This document shows positions 1 to 8,053 of a stretch of DNA of 46,941 bases, piece after piece. The stretch is from positions 1 to 46,941 of the forward strand of contig QHXW01000175.1 in the NCBI GenBank assembly GCA_003223115.1. Direction: 5' to 3'. The notes beneath the pieces are model-generated. The model was not told where the DNA came from. It saw only the letters and a program-made list of their open reading frames with translations, and searched no databases. Positions within the stretch are counted from its first letter, which is position 1; each line of letters begins with the position of its first letter. Source of the stretch: Acidobacteriota bacterium. GTDB taxonomy: Bacteria > Acidobacteriota > Terriglobia > Bryobacterales > Bryobacteraceae. A program made the position numbers and the translations under genes.

Positions 1-14
1 CTCCCGCTCCAGTC

Positions 15-46
15 TTGTCCCATCGTTTCGTACCACAATTTAGAAT
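15..46 (+). promoter_or_regulatory. possible promoter, near-leaderless
   Basis: TTGTCC at 15-20 and TAGAAT at 41-46 resemble sigma-70 -35 and -10 boxes, but the 20-nt spacer is longer than usual. The ATG of the next gene lies only 9 nt after the -10-like box, so a transcript from here would be nearly leaderless. The call rests on pattern matching only. Confidence 0.3.
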
Positions 47-55
47 GGTTTTATC

Positions 56-682
56 ATGCAAACGGCTCTTCTGACATTTACGCTGGCGGCCAGTAGTCTC
101 TGGGCTCAATATAAGAGCGAACCTGCCGGAACCCCGCCTACCGAGCTCGCGCCGGTTATCAGCCAGGCGCTTCAGCAACAGGGAACTAAAATTGTCGATG
201 CCGGTGAAAAAGTGTACTGCGAAATTTGGCTGCGCACCAGCATGCCGTCAGGAACCAAAAGCAGGGAAGAGAGCGTCACGCTGCCCACGATTCCCCACGG
301 AACGCTGCTGGGCGCGATTCGCTTTTCAGGGCAAGGCGCGGACCGCCGCGGACAAACCATTAAGCCCGGCGTTTATACGTTGCGCTACAGCCTGCAGCCG
401 CTGAACGGTGACCATTTAGGTGTATCACCGCAACGCGATTTTCTGGTAATGGCGCCGGCCGCGGATGACAAAGACGTAAACGCGACGCCGGATTTTGACA
501 CGCTGATGGGCATGAGCCGCAAGGCTTCGGGAACGCCGCATCCGGCAGTGCTCAGCGTGTGGGGCGCCGGGGCGGGTGATGCGACCGGTTTCGCCAAGCA
601 GGGCGATGCCGACTGGGTGCTGACCACGAAGATAAGCAGCACGCCAGTGTCGATAATCCTCATCGGTCAGGCACAGAGCTGA
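56..682 (+). CDS. secreted hypothetical protein
   Basis: This 208-residue protein has a short hydrophobic N-terminus (MQTALLTFTLAASSLWAQ) that looks like a cleavable signal peptide, so export to the periplasm or cell surface is likely. The rest is soluble and beta-rich in appearance. It has a stretch typical of secreted acidobacterial hypotheticals (HGTLLGAIRF, then TIKPGVYTLRY around residues 102-112). No catalytic motif is recognisable. It sits 3 nt upstream of cysH on the same strand, so the two may be co-transcribed, but nothing in its sequence ties it to sulfur metabolism. The ATG at 56 is chosen because it opens the signal peptide. No Shine-Dalgarno is visible before it. Function unknown. 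Confidence 0.7.
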   Translation: MQTALLTFTLAASSLWAQYKSEPAGTPPTELAPVISQALQQQGTKIVDAGEKVYCEIWLRTSMPSGTKSREESVTLPTIPHGTLLGAIRFSGQGADRRGQTIKPGVYTLRYSLQPLNGDHLGVSPQRDFLVMAPAADDKDVNATPDFDTLMGMSRKASGTPHPAVLSVWGAGAGDATGFAKQGDADWVLTTKISSTPVSIILIGQAQS

Positions 683-685
683 GGT

Positions 686-1450
686 GTGACTGTTCTGCCG
701 GAGGTATCACAAATTCGCGAGCTCGAGAAGGCCCCGGCGCCAGAGCTGCTCGAGTGGGCCATCCGGCAGTTCGGAAATTCGCTCGGCATCGCCACTGCGT
801 TTCAGGCTGAGGGGATGGTGATCCTAGACATGGCGGCGCGCGTGTCGCCAGCGCTGCGGGTATTCACTCTCGATACGGGCCGGCTGCCGGAAGAAACCTA
901 CCGCATGATTGAAACGGTGCGCGAGCGCTATGGCGTGCAGGTGGAAACAGTTTCTCCCGATGCCACGGAAGTCGAGGAGATGATCAAGCGGCATGGTCCG
1001 AACCTGTTTTATCGCGAAGTGCCGTTGCGCTCGTTGTGCTGCCATCTCCGCAAAGTACGGCCGCTCGAGCGCAAGCTGAAGGAATTCCGGGCCTGGGTGG
1101 TGGGACTGCGCCGGGACCAGAATGAATCACGAGCCGACGTGCGCAAGATCGATGAGAGCGACGGCCGGCTGAAGCTGAGTCCTCTGGCGGACTGGTCAGC
1201 CGAACAGGTGAACCAATACATAAGCGCAAATCATGTGCCCATGCATCCGCTCTACGCCGCCGGGTACAAGAGCATTGGCTGCGCGCCATGCACGCGCGCG
1301 GTCAAGCCGGATGAAGATGAACGCGCCGGCCGCTGGTGGTGGGAGCAGGACGCCGATAAAGAATGCGGCATCCATTTCACTCCCGAAGGAAAAAGCGAAC
1401 GCACACTCGACGTGCTGGTGAACGAAATCCTCGAGGCTAGGCGCGCGTGA
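686..1450 (+). CDS. cysH: phosphoadenylyl/adenylyl-sulfate reductase
   Basis: The product reduces activated sulfate (APS or PAPS) to sulfite in assimilatory sulfate reduction in the cytoplasm. The 254-residue protein has the PAPS-reductase fold hallmarks: an early nucleotide-binding stretch (GIATAFQAEGM, about 34-44), FTLDTGRLPEETY (60-72), and a C-terminal ECGIHF block with the active-site cysteine at 227. It also carries the two cysteine pairs CC 118-119 and CxxC 199-202. In this family they ligate a 4Fe-4S cluster and mark the APS-preferring, plant/bacterial assimilatory type. Translation most likely starts at GTG 686, 3 nt after the upstream stop. The APS kinase gene follows 34 nt downstream, forming a sulfate-activation cluster. 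The substrate (APS versus PAPS) is inferred from the cysteines. Confidence 0.92.
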   Translation: MTVLPEVSQIRELEKAPAPELLEWAIRQFGNSLGIATAFQAEGMVILDMAARVSPALRVFTLDTGRLPEETYRMIETVRERYGVQVETVSPDATEVEEMIKRHGPNLFYREVPLRSLCCHLRKVRPLERKLKEFRAWVVGLRRDQNESRADVRKIDESDGRLKLSPLADWSAEQVNQYISANHVPMHPLYAAGYKSIGCAPCTRAVKPDEDERAGRWWWEQDADKECGIHFTPEGKSERTLDVLVNEILEARRA

Positions 1451-1484
1451 CCGAGTCGTTGCCGCCGCCTTTCTTGAGCATCCC

Positions 1485-2018
1485 GTGACACACCAGGGTT
1501 TCACGTTGTGGTTCACCGGGCTCTCCGGCGCCGGCAAGAGCACCATCTCGGCCATCATTGAAAAGCGTCTACGCGAAGCGGGCGCCAAAGTCGAAGTGCT
1601 GGATGGCGACGTGGTGCGCGCAAACCTTTCCAAAGGCCTCGGCTTCAGCAAGGAAGACCGGGATACGAACATCCGGCGCATCGGTTTTGTTTGCGAGGTG
1701 CTGTCGCGCAACGGCGTGATTGCTATCGCGGCGGCAATTTCGCCTTACCGCGCGGTTCGCGAAGAAATACGCTCACGCATTCACAACTTTGTTGAGGTCT
1801 ACGTGGAAGTTCCGCTCGAAGTGGTGGCCGAGCGCGACGTAAAAGGACTCTACAAGAAGGCGATGGCCGGAGAGATCCCGCAGTTCACCGGAGTTTCAGA
1901 TCCCTACGAGCCGCCGCTTCACCCCGAAGTGATGGTGAACTCGGCCAAAGAAACGCCCGAAGCGAGCGCCGGGAAAGTCTGGGCTAAACTGAAAGAATTG
2001 GGGCTCATTTCTCTCTGA
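1485..2018 (+). CDS. cysC: adenylylsulfate kinase
   Basis: This 177-residue kinase phosphorylates APS to PAPS with ATP in the sulfate-activation pathway. The P-loop GLSGAGKST is at residues 12-20. It is followed by the family motif LDGD, the RxNIRRIGFV stretch, ISPYR, and the lid-region FTGVSDPYEPP, all diagnostic for CysC. The length matches stand-alone bacterial enzymes, and there is no fused CysN. The GTG at 1485 is the only start that gives the usual short N-terminus before GFTLWFTG. Its 3' end overlaps the CTG start of the next gene by 4 nt (CTGA), which suggests translational coupling. Having APS kinase next to a reductase of the iron-sulfur type is slightly redundant and could serve sulfation or sulfur storage. 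That last point is inference. Confidence 0.93.
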   Translation: MTHQGFTLWFTGLSGAGKSTISAIIEKRLREAGAKVEVLDGDVVRANLSKGLGFSKEDRDTNIRRIGFVCEVLSRNGVIAIAAAISPYRAVREEIRSRIHNFVEVYVEVPLEVVAERDVKGLYKKAMAGEIPQFTGVSDPYEPPLHPEVMVNSAKETPEASAGKVWAKLKELGLISL

Positions 2019-2872
2019 TCGATCTTCACACACATACCAACGAATCCGACGGGACCTATGGCGCTGCGCAGCTCGTCGAGGCCGCGGTATCGGCGGGTCT
2101 CGAAGCTCTGGCGATTACGGACCATGACACGCTGACGGGATACGATCGCGCGGAACTTGTGGCGCGTGCGATGAACCTCGATTTGATCTGCGGCATCGAG
2201 ATCTCCACGCGATTTCACGCCCGCTCGGTGCATTTGCTGGGATATTTTTTTCACGATCCGCCTACACAGGAATTTCGCGAGTGGCTGCTCGGGTTGCAAA
2301 GATCGCGCCGCGAACGCAACTTGCGTATGATCGAACGGTTGCGTTCGTTCAACATCGATATTTCGATTGAAGAGGTGGAAGCCAAGGGGCGCAGCCTGGC
2401 GGGCAGGCCCCACTTCGCGCGTGTATTGATTGAGAAGGGCTACGTCACTACCACCGAGCAGGCGTTCCGCGAATATCTGGATGAATCGGCGAAGGGCTAT
2501 GTCGAGCGGCAGGAGGTGATTTTACATGAAGGAATCGCTCGCGTGCTCGCGGCCGGCGGCGTACCCTCGCTTGCGCATCCCATACGCGTAAGCCGGCAAG
2601 TGGAGCGTAGGGTGCGCGACGGTCACGACGAACTCGCTGACACGGTGGCTGAGATGCGCGAGATGGGTTTGCGCGCCATAGAGGCCTACCACAGCGATCA
2701 TCGGCCAGAGGACGTGGCGCGATATCTCGACCTAGCGCGCAGGCTCAAGCTGGCGGTGACCGGCGGCTCCGATTTTCACGGTGCGAATAAGCCGCGCGTG
2801 GAGCTGGGCCGTGGCGTGGAAGGGAATCTGAGCGTGCCGAAGTCTGTGCTGGATGACCTGCGGGCTATGTAG
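2015..2872 (+). CDS. PHP-domain phosphoesterase (RNase AM/YciV-like), CTG start
   Basis: This is a PHP-family metal-dependent phosphoesterase of 285 residues. Members act on 3',5'-nucleotide bisphosphates such as pAp or trim short RNAs, and pAp is a by-product of PAPS use, which fits the cysH-cysC context. The metal ligands are all visible: LHTHT at the N-terminus, ITDHD, GIEIS, SLAHP, AYHSDH and GSDFHG. The first ATG (2159) would remove the first two metal motifs, so the real start must be upstream. The frame is closed by TAA at 1985-1987 and contains no ATG, GTG or TTG before the motif. CTG 2015, which overlaps the cysC stop as CTGA and gives the canonical opening (M)IDLHTHT, is the best candidate. 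ATT 1997 is an alternative. Confidence 0.85.
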   Translation: MIDLHTHTNESDGTYGAAQLVEAAVSAGLEALAITDHDTLTGYDRAELVARAMNLDLICGIEISTRFHARSVHLLGYFFHDPPTQEFREWLLGLQRSRRERNLRMIERLRSFNIDISIEEVEAKGRSLAGRPHFARVLIEKGYVTTTEQAFREYLDESAKGYVERQEVILHEGIARVLAAGGVPSLAHPIRVSRQVERRVRDGHDELADTVAEMREMGLRAIEAYHSDHRPEDVARYLDLARRLKLAVTGGSDFHGANKPRVELGRGVEGNLSVPKSVLDDLRAM

Positions 2873-3158
2873 CTATAGCTAGTTTTCCATGTCTTGACGA
2901 CAGCACGAATCATGAAAATGGCTGCCAGATCGCGATATGCTAACCAAGCTGATGTTAGCGTCTCGGTGGCCATCACCCAGAGAGGCGTGACTGGAATTTC
3001 CAGACTGTCGCTTGCGCCGCTGGTGGGTACCCGCAGATCCGTTGACGATCACGCTCAACCCTACTCGAGGGGACGGGAGTGGTGTGCCTCGCAGCTTGCG
3101 CGCAGTGCCACCTATGCCCCTGGCCAATTAACCCAAGCCCTTCCAACGCTTCAGCATT
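2873..3158. other. intergenic, no gene seen
   Basis: This 286-nt gap separates the PHP gene from the converging minus-strand ygfZ-like gene. Open frames crossing it have no recognisable protein character. A perfect 12-bp palindrome (TAGCTATAGCTA, 2870-2881) overlaps the stop codon of the PHP gene. No convincing terminator with a T-run was found. Confidence 0.5.
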
Positions 3159-4163
3159 TTATTTTCGAGGGAGGCTGTAGGGAGCGCGGACGCGCGTGGG
3201 GTGGCCGTTCAACGTCAGCTCAGTATCGGGCACTGCATATTCACGCCGCGCATACGCTAACCCCACCACTTTTCCGAGCGCCGGCGAGAAGACCGCGGAA
3301 GTAATTTTTCCCACATTTTGTTCACCCTGGAGCAGGCGCGGGTCTGCCTCGGGGACGTCCGCGCCATCGCTCTCAACGCCGATGAGCACACGGTGCACCA
3401 AGCCGCGCGAGCGCACGCGTTCCACGATTTCCTGACCGATGTAGCAGCCCTTGGTGAAGTGCACGGCGTGCATCTGCTGCGTTTCCTGGACTAGCGTAGT
3501 GTCGAAAATGTCCTCACCGTAGCGTGGCTTGAAATGTTCTAGACGCACCACACGCGCCGCCTCGGGCGATGCTTCCACGATTCCAGAAGCCTTCAGGCGA
3601 TCGATAAACCGCGGCTTTTCCTCGGTGGGTACGAAGAAGAACAACCCGGGCGAGCCCGTTGTGGAAGCGCGTGCCACCAGCATGCCATCCCACGCGGCAA
3701 ACGAAAGTGGTTTTTCCGGAACCGGTGCGCCCAACCGGGCTGCGAGTTCGAGCGCTTGTAGGCCTTCGAGCGTCACAGTGGCGATGCGCCCGGTAGCGCC
3801 CTCGAGTGTGACATCGTCGGCAATGATGAATTTATCCAGATGTTGGTTGAGCGACTGGCGTGTTTCGGGCTCCGTATCGAGCAGCAGATCCTCTTCCCGG
3901 CAAAAGATATTCGCGTCACCCAGGATTTTGCCCTGCGGGTTCAGAAAGAATGCGTAACAGCCTTCGTCGCGCTTCAACTGCTGCACATGATTCGTAGTCA
4001 TGGCGTGCAGCAGGCGCGCGCGATCCTCACCGGTAACGACGATTTTGCCGCGCGCTGAAAGATCGAGCCATGCCGCGCTGGACCGTAAGGCAAGATAACC
4101 CGGATAGTCCGCAGAGAGCGAGGGTGCTGTTGCGGCAGCCGGAATTTCCGTAGCTCGGTCCAT
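3159..4163 (-). CDS. ygfZ: YgfZ/GcvT-like folate-binding protein
   Basis: This 334-residue protein belongs to the YgfZ family, relatives of glycine-cleavage T-protein that bind tetrahydrofolate and support maintenance or repair of iron-sulfur enzymes such as MiaB. The diagnostic motif KGCYIGQE is at 238-245 with the conserved cysteine present. The N-terminal GcvT-like domain (LRSSAAWLDLS, then MTTNHVQQL) is also typical. The ATG at 4163 was chosen because it gives the expected N-terminus. The frame runs open to 4328, but that extension of 55 residues is low-complexity and not family-like. No operon partner is evident. The next minus-strand gene ends 190 nt upstream. Confidence 0.88.
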   Translation of the reverse strand: MDRATEIPAAATAPSLSADYPGYLALRSSAAWLDLSARGKIVVTGEDRARLLHAMTTNHVQQLKRDEGCYAFFLNPQGKILGDANIFCREEDLLLDTEPETRQSLNQHLDKFIIADDVTLEGATGRIATVTLEGLQALELAARLGAPVPEKPLSFAAWDGMLVARASTTGSPGLFFFVPTEEKPRFIDRLKASGIVEASPEAARVVRLEHFKPRYGEDIFDTTLVQETQQMHAVHFTKGCYIGQEIVERVRSRGLVHRVLIGVESDGADVPEADPRLLQGEQNVGKITSAVFSPALGKVVGLAYARREYAVPDTELTLNGHPTRVRAPYSLPRK

Positions 4164-4354
4164 ACTTCCAGTGTAAGGCAGGGGGCGGAAGCCAGGAGTC
4201 AGCCATGCCTCCGGCGGAGCCGGATTGAACAGCCTGTGACTTCGACCGCAGCCGACTACCGGCTTCCCGCGCCGCAGTTTTTGGGGAGACAGCCGATGTT
4301 GGAAATAAACGGCTTGACTGGAAGTCACAGATCAGGGGAGACAGAAGGCCTCTG

Positions 4355-4771
4355 CTATATGTGGAGCTGGCGCAGCACCGCGGATATAGCGATGATGATG
4401 ACGCCCGAAATCAACATGCCGGTCATCATGCGCGCGCGCTTGGGATTCTTGGGCTTCACGATCAGAAAGCCGACGGCGAAGACGTGCAACACGAGCAGCA
4501 GCTTGATGCCCAGAAAAGCGTGATAGAGCGGCCCACGGCCGAGGTTCATAAAGATGTTGTAGGTGCCTGACGCGAGGAGGAACAGCATGGCCAGGTACAG
4601 TAATCCACGGTAACGGGCGGCCATGGCAACGCCCAAAGTTTCCTGCTGCTCCGCGGGCATGGACGCGATGGATGGCGCCACGACGAGCCGGGCATAGAGA
4701 ATTCCACCAATCGACACGACAACCGAACTGATGTGCAGCCACCGCATGAGTATGTTGAGCGCGTCCGTCAT
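4355..4771 (-). CDS. small four-helix membrane protein
   Basis: This integral membrane protein of about 138 residues has four hydrophobic helices. The first contains LHISSVVVSIGGILYARLVV. The others are around LLYLAMLFLLASG, the LLLVLHVFAVGFLIV segment, and MLISGVIIIAISAVL at the C-terminus. The overall pattern resembles CopD/DUF2269-type small membrane proteins, but no metal or heme site can be assigned with certainty beyond isolated histidines (RWLHISS, VLHVF). ATG 4771 is preferred over the longer frame at 4801 because it opens directly before the first helix. A TATACT box sits 6 nt before it. It is transcribed divergently from the broken MBL gene at 4804. Function unknown. Confidence 0.6.
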   Translation of the reverse strand: MTDALNILMRWLHISSVVVSIGGILYARLVVAPSIASMPAEQQETLGVAMAARYRGLLYLAMLFLLASGTYNIFMNLGRGPLYHAFLGIKLLLVLHVFAVGFLIVKPKNPKRARMMTGMLISGVIIIAISAVLRQLHI

Positions 4772-4777
4772 ACCGTG

Positions 4778-4783
4778 AGTATA
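4778..4783 (-). promoter_or_regulatory. -10-like box, leaderless context
   Basis: On the minus strand TATACT lies 6 nt before the ATG at 4771. This matches the spacing of leaderless promoters, where transcription starts at or next to the start codon. No clear -35 hexamer at 16-18 nt was found. Confidence 0.35.
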
Positions 4784-4803
4784 CAATCGGTTGTGGCGCA
4801 ACG

Positions 4804-5366
4804 ATGATTCATGCCATTCTTCCTGTGGGCCTGCTGCAGTGCAACTGTTCGATTTTCGGCGACGAGCAGACGCACACGGCGATCGTGGTCGATCCGGGAG
4901 ACAACATTCCGGACATTCTGGCGGGGCGCATAAGCTGCGCGAGGTGACGGGCGCGCCGGTTTACATGAACGAACGCGACGCGCTGTTGCGGGACATGCTG
5001 GATGTGCAGGCCGCCTGGCTGGGATTGGAAACGCCTGAGAAAGTCACGATCGATAAGCCCGTGAAAGAGGGCGACAAGCTGGTGCTGGGGTCAGCGGAAT
5101 TTTCAGTACTCGAGACACCGGGCCACACGCAGGGCAGCATCTGTCTGTGGATTCCGGCCGAGAACAAACTGGTGGCGGGCGATACGCTGTTCCGCGACAG
5201 CATCGGACGCACGGATTTACCCGGCGGCGACGGGAAGCAGATTTTGCGATCCATTCATGACAAGCTGCTGCCGCTTCCCGATGATGCGGTCGTGATTCCG
5301 GGCCATGGCGAGAAGACCACGATCGGACGCGAGAAGCAGTTCAATTATTTTCTGCAAAACCTGTGA
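4804..5366 (+). pseudogene. MBL-fold hydrolase, deletion removes metal motif
   Basis: This is a glyoxalase-II-like metallo-beta-lactamase-fold gene. It starts at ATG 4804 with the family opening (MIHAILPVGLLQCNCSIF, then AIVVDPGDNIPDIL). That frame ends at a TGA near 4947. A different frame continues with family-typical sequence (GGAHKLREVTGAPVYMNE, then TPGHTQGS, GDTLF and PGHGEKT) to 5366. In intact relatives roughly 25-30 residues containing the THxHxDH metal motif lie between the two parts. Here they are absent at a junction near 4914-4924, and the reading frame changes. An out-of-frame internal deletion of roughly 80-90 nt therefore removed the catalytic dinuclear metal site. The downstream metal ligands are still present. 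An assembly error is the main alternative. Confidence 0.8.
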
Positions 5367-5383
5367 AACCGTAAACACGGACC

Positions 5384-7285
5384 ATGAACGCTCCGCAAGT
5401 GTTCTTGCTGCTCGTCGCGGCGCTTGCGCTCGGCAGCGCCACGCAGCCCTTTTACGATTGCAAACATTTCGCGAAAATTTTCGCCGAGCAGCGAAATTAC
5501 CGCATTTTTCTGCCGGCGAGTTACGACACCGGCAATATGCGTTATCCGGTGATCTACTACTTTCACGGCCACAGGGACCGCTACACCCTCGAAAACCCTC
5601 GAAAAGTATGACGGCGGCACTGACACCGTGCCCAGGATTGCGGACTTTGTGGCGAAGTACGAGGTCATCGTGGTTTCGGTCGATGGCTACGTGGCCCGCG
5701 CCTATGCCGGTTTCTACGGTGGCACTCCTTGGGATGTGATGCTTGAAGGTGGCGACTACGATTTCGGAGTGTACTTCCAGGAGCTGGTAGCCACATTGAT
5801 TCGAGTTATCGCACGCTCACAGACGGCCGCCAACGCGCGACCTGCGGCCTGAGCATGGGCGGTTTCATGAGCTTGTGGCTGAGCGCGCGCCATCCGCAGT
5901 TGATCGGGAGCGCATTGGCATTCAATCCAGGACCGGAATTCCACGTTGGCGACAAAGGCTGGCGCGTTCTATGGCGGCCCAAGGACCACGTCTCGAGCCA
6001 CACCCTCACCATGGTGCGCCTTGTGCGTGCGAGCGGCGACTACATCAGCCAGTACCACGAAGAAACCCGGGAAGCCTACGCACGCGCCCACGACGTAAGT
6101 TTCGAATACCGGCGGGACGAATATCACCGGCACTGGGCGACCTCCATCGAAGGAGACGTTCGACTTTCATATGCGGGCATTCGCAAATTCCACGCTCGAA
6201 TGATGCGCCCGTCGTCTGGAGCCACGACGATCCATACCGAGCGTTCGAAGTATGGGGCTACAAAGTGGCCGTCACGGGTGCCGGGGCGGGCTTCACGAGC
6301 TTGCACGATGTCTCACAGACGGGCCTGCGCGTTACTACACGGGCGTGGGCGCCGGACGGGCCGCCAATCGCGGATAACCGCATCACGATCACCACCGCCG
6401 CTCTCTACCAGCCTGGCGCGCGCTATCAGTGGATGGATTACAATTTCGCAAGCGGCCGACGCATAACGAAAGCATCACCACGGATTCCGAGGGCCGGATT
6501 ACCATCACCGTCGATGGCGCGGGTCACGAGATCAGCTTCACCGGGCCAGGCGCGAGCGCTCAGCCTCCCGTCCTTCTGCCGGTGACCTCAAAGGATAAAC
6601 TGCGGCTTGAGGCCGCGAGCGAATTGCCGCTGCCCATCTGCATCTACAACCCGCGTGCGGAACCCATGACGGGCGTGCGCTTCACGGCCGGCGCCGGCTA
6701 TTTCGCTCCGGCACGCCTCACCCTGACCATGATCTACGACGGCTGGCATGAGATGGCTGAGAACATCGATGTGCAGGTCATTCCGGAAGCTGTCCCGGCT
6801 GCCTCCGCGGTCGAGATTCTGGATGGACGCGCGATCGAGCTCTCGGTTTTCCGTCAAAAAGGTAACCAGGGCGGGGGTTCGTCTATCGAGATCGAGCGCC
6901 GCGTCACCGAAGGCAAAGGGAATGGCAACGGTGAGCTCGAGCCGGTGAAGAGGCCACACTCTGGGTAAAACTGCCGCAGGGCATGGATCCCTTCGACAAG
7001 AACAACTGGTATCGGACGAAAATCTATACGGACTCGTCGTGGGTCAGCGAGACCGGTGATCTTGAAGAGAGGAAGGGTCTCGAGTGGACCAGCGCGAAAG
7101 AACGCACCAGCGTAATCCGGCTATCGCGGGACACTCCACACGGAATTGCGATCCCGCTGCTGCTGGACAACGAATCGTGGAGCTACCATTACACTCCGGA
7201 TGTGCGCTACGGAAAAGAAGACCTATACCAGGCGTTCCAACTCCACACGCACCATCTGCACCGGTACGAAATTAGAGTTAGGTAA
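5384..7285 (+). pseudogene. secreted esterase-like alpha/beta hydrolase, multiply frameshifted
   Basis: An intact version would be about 630 residues: a signal peptide (MNAPQVFLLLVAALALGSA), an esterase-D-like alpha/beta hydrolase with YPVIYYFHGHRD and the nucleophile elbow GLSMGG (near 5850-5865), then a C-terminal region of beta-sandwich type. The coding potential jumps frame about six times: at the 10-bp duplication 5586-5605, near 5790, near 6155, near 6200, near 6455 and near 6940. At each point one frame loses sense and another picks up with plausible protein. The final part ends at TAA 7283-7285. It lies 17 nt after the broken MBL gene on the same strand. Most breaks look like single-base indels. 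This is either a decaying gene or a locally error-prone assembly. Confidence 0.75.
5586..5605 (+). repeat. 10-bp tandem duplication causing frameshift
   Basis: CCCTCGAAAA occurs twice in direct succession (5586-5595 and 5596-5605). Removing one copy restores the frame of the esterase-like gene (RYTLEKYDGGTD). The second copy is therefore the likely inactivating event and looks like replication slippage. Confidence 0.85.
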
Positions 7286-7311
7286 CGCGTGGGGAGACGC
7301 CTCGTCCTAGG

Positions 7312-7915
7312 CTAGCACGCATCGCGATTTCTCCTCTGCCCCCTCACAACTCTGGTCGCAATCAGTCGTACGCCGGGACTGCTGTCTTCCAGTTGGTGTC
7401 CGTCGGCCGATAGCCTCACACGATCCGCCGAGCCATCGGACCAGGTAAGTTCGTAAATACCATCATTGGAGTTGAGCTCTCTCGAGCGTCCCCCTGAACC
7501 TGCGGCAGTAAAGGTCCCGTCGCGCCTGATCGGAGTTCCATCGCTTGACGTCTGCCAGTTGCCCAGGATAGACGGTGCTTGCGCGCTGCCAGCCGGACCT
7601 TGGGGATACGACACCTGGCTGGTGGGCGCTTGTGTTTGAGTGAAGACCGTTCCACCAAAGTTATTGGATTCAACGCGCGGTCGATCGAGCCCGTATGATT
7701 CGTACGGCCGGCCGGAAGGTCCGCCCAGATGCCGTGAATGGTGTTCCCGCTGATTGTGCCGTGAAATACATTAGCGTAACGAGGACCGGCATCATCTAGG
7801 CCTAGCCCGAACATTTGATACCCGACCTGTCGGATTTCATACTTTCCACCGGGAGATCGATGCCGCGCTGTGGGTACATGGTTGCTGGAACGAAAAGAAA
7901 AGCGGGCTCTACGAA
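7312..7915 (-). pseudogene. frameshifted hypothetical secreted/surface protein
   Basis: On the minus strand two frames carry complementary parts of one protein. The upstream part (GGKYEIRQVGYQMFGLGLDD, then TIHGIWADLPAGRTNHTGSI) runs to about 7676. The downstream part (NNFGGTVFTQTQAPTSQ, then GRSRELNSNDGIYELTWSDG) continues in another frame to the stop at 7312. A one-base deletion near 7676 joins them. The G-x-WAD-x-P-x-G pattern recurs in acidobacterial and actinobacterial secreted hypotheticals of unknown role. The N-terminus is not defined, so the right boundary is approximate. It converges on the broken esterase gene. Confidence 0.5.
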
Positions 7916-8053
7916 CATCAAATGACGAGTCATTACACATCTCCCCTGAACCACAATGTGGCAAGTTTGGAGCCAAAAGCTTCGAGAAGTAACTCGAAAC
8001 GCCTAACACCGGGAATGTTTAGAGCAAGATTTGCTGCGCGGCCAAAAGCAGTG

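Noticed and set aside
2870-2881. TAGCTATAGCTA as a terminator
   Set aside because: It is palindromic but has no loop and no T-run, so a transcription terminator is unlikely.
2894-3304. 136-residue open frame after the PHP gene
   Set aside because: No protein character, and it overlaps the ygfZ gene on the opposite strand.
4164-4328. N-terminal extension of the YgfZ-like protein
   Set aside because: The 55 extra residues are low complexity. ATG 4163 gives the family N-terminus.
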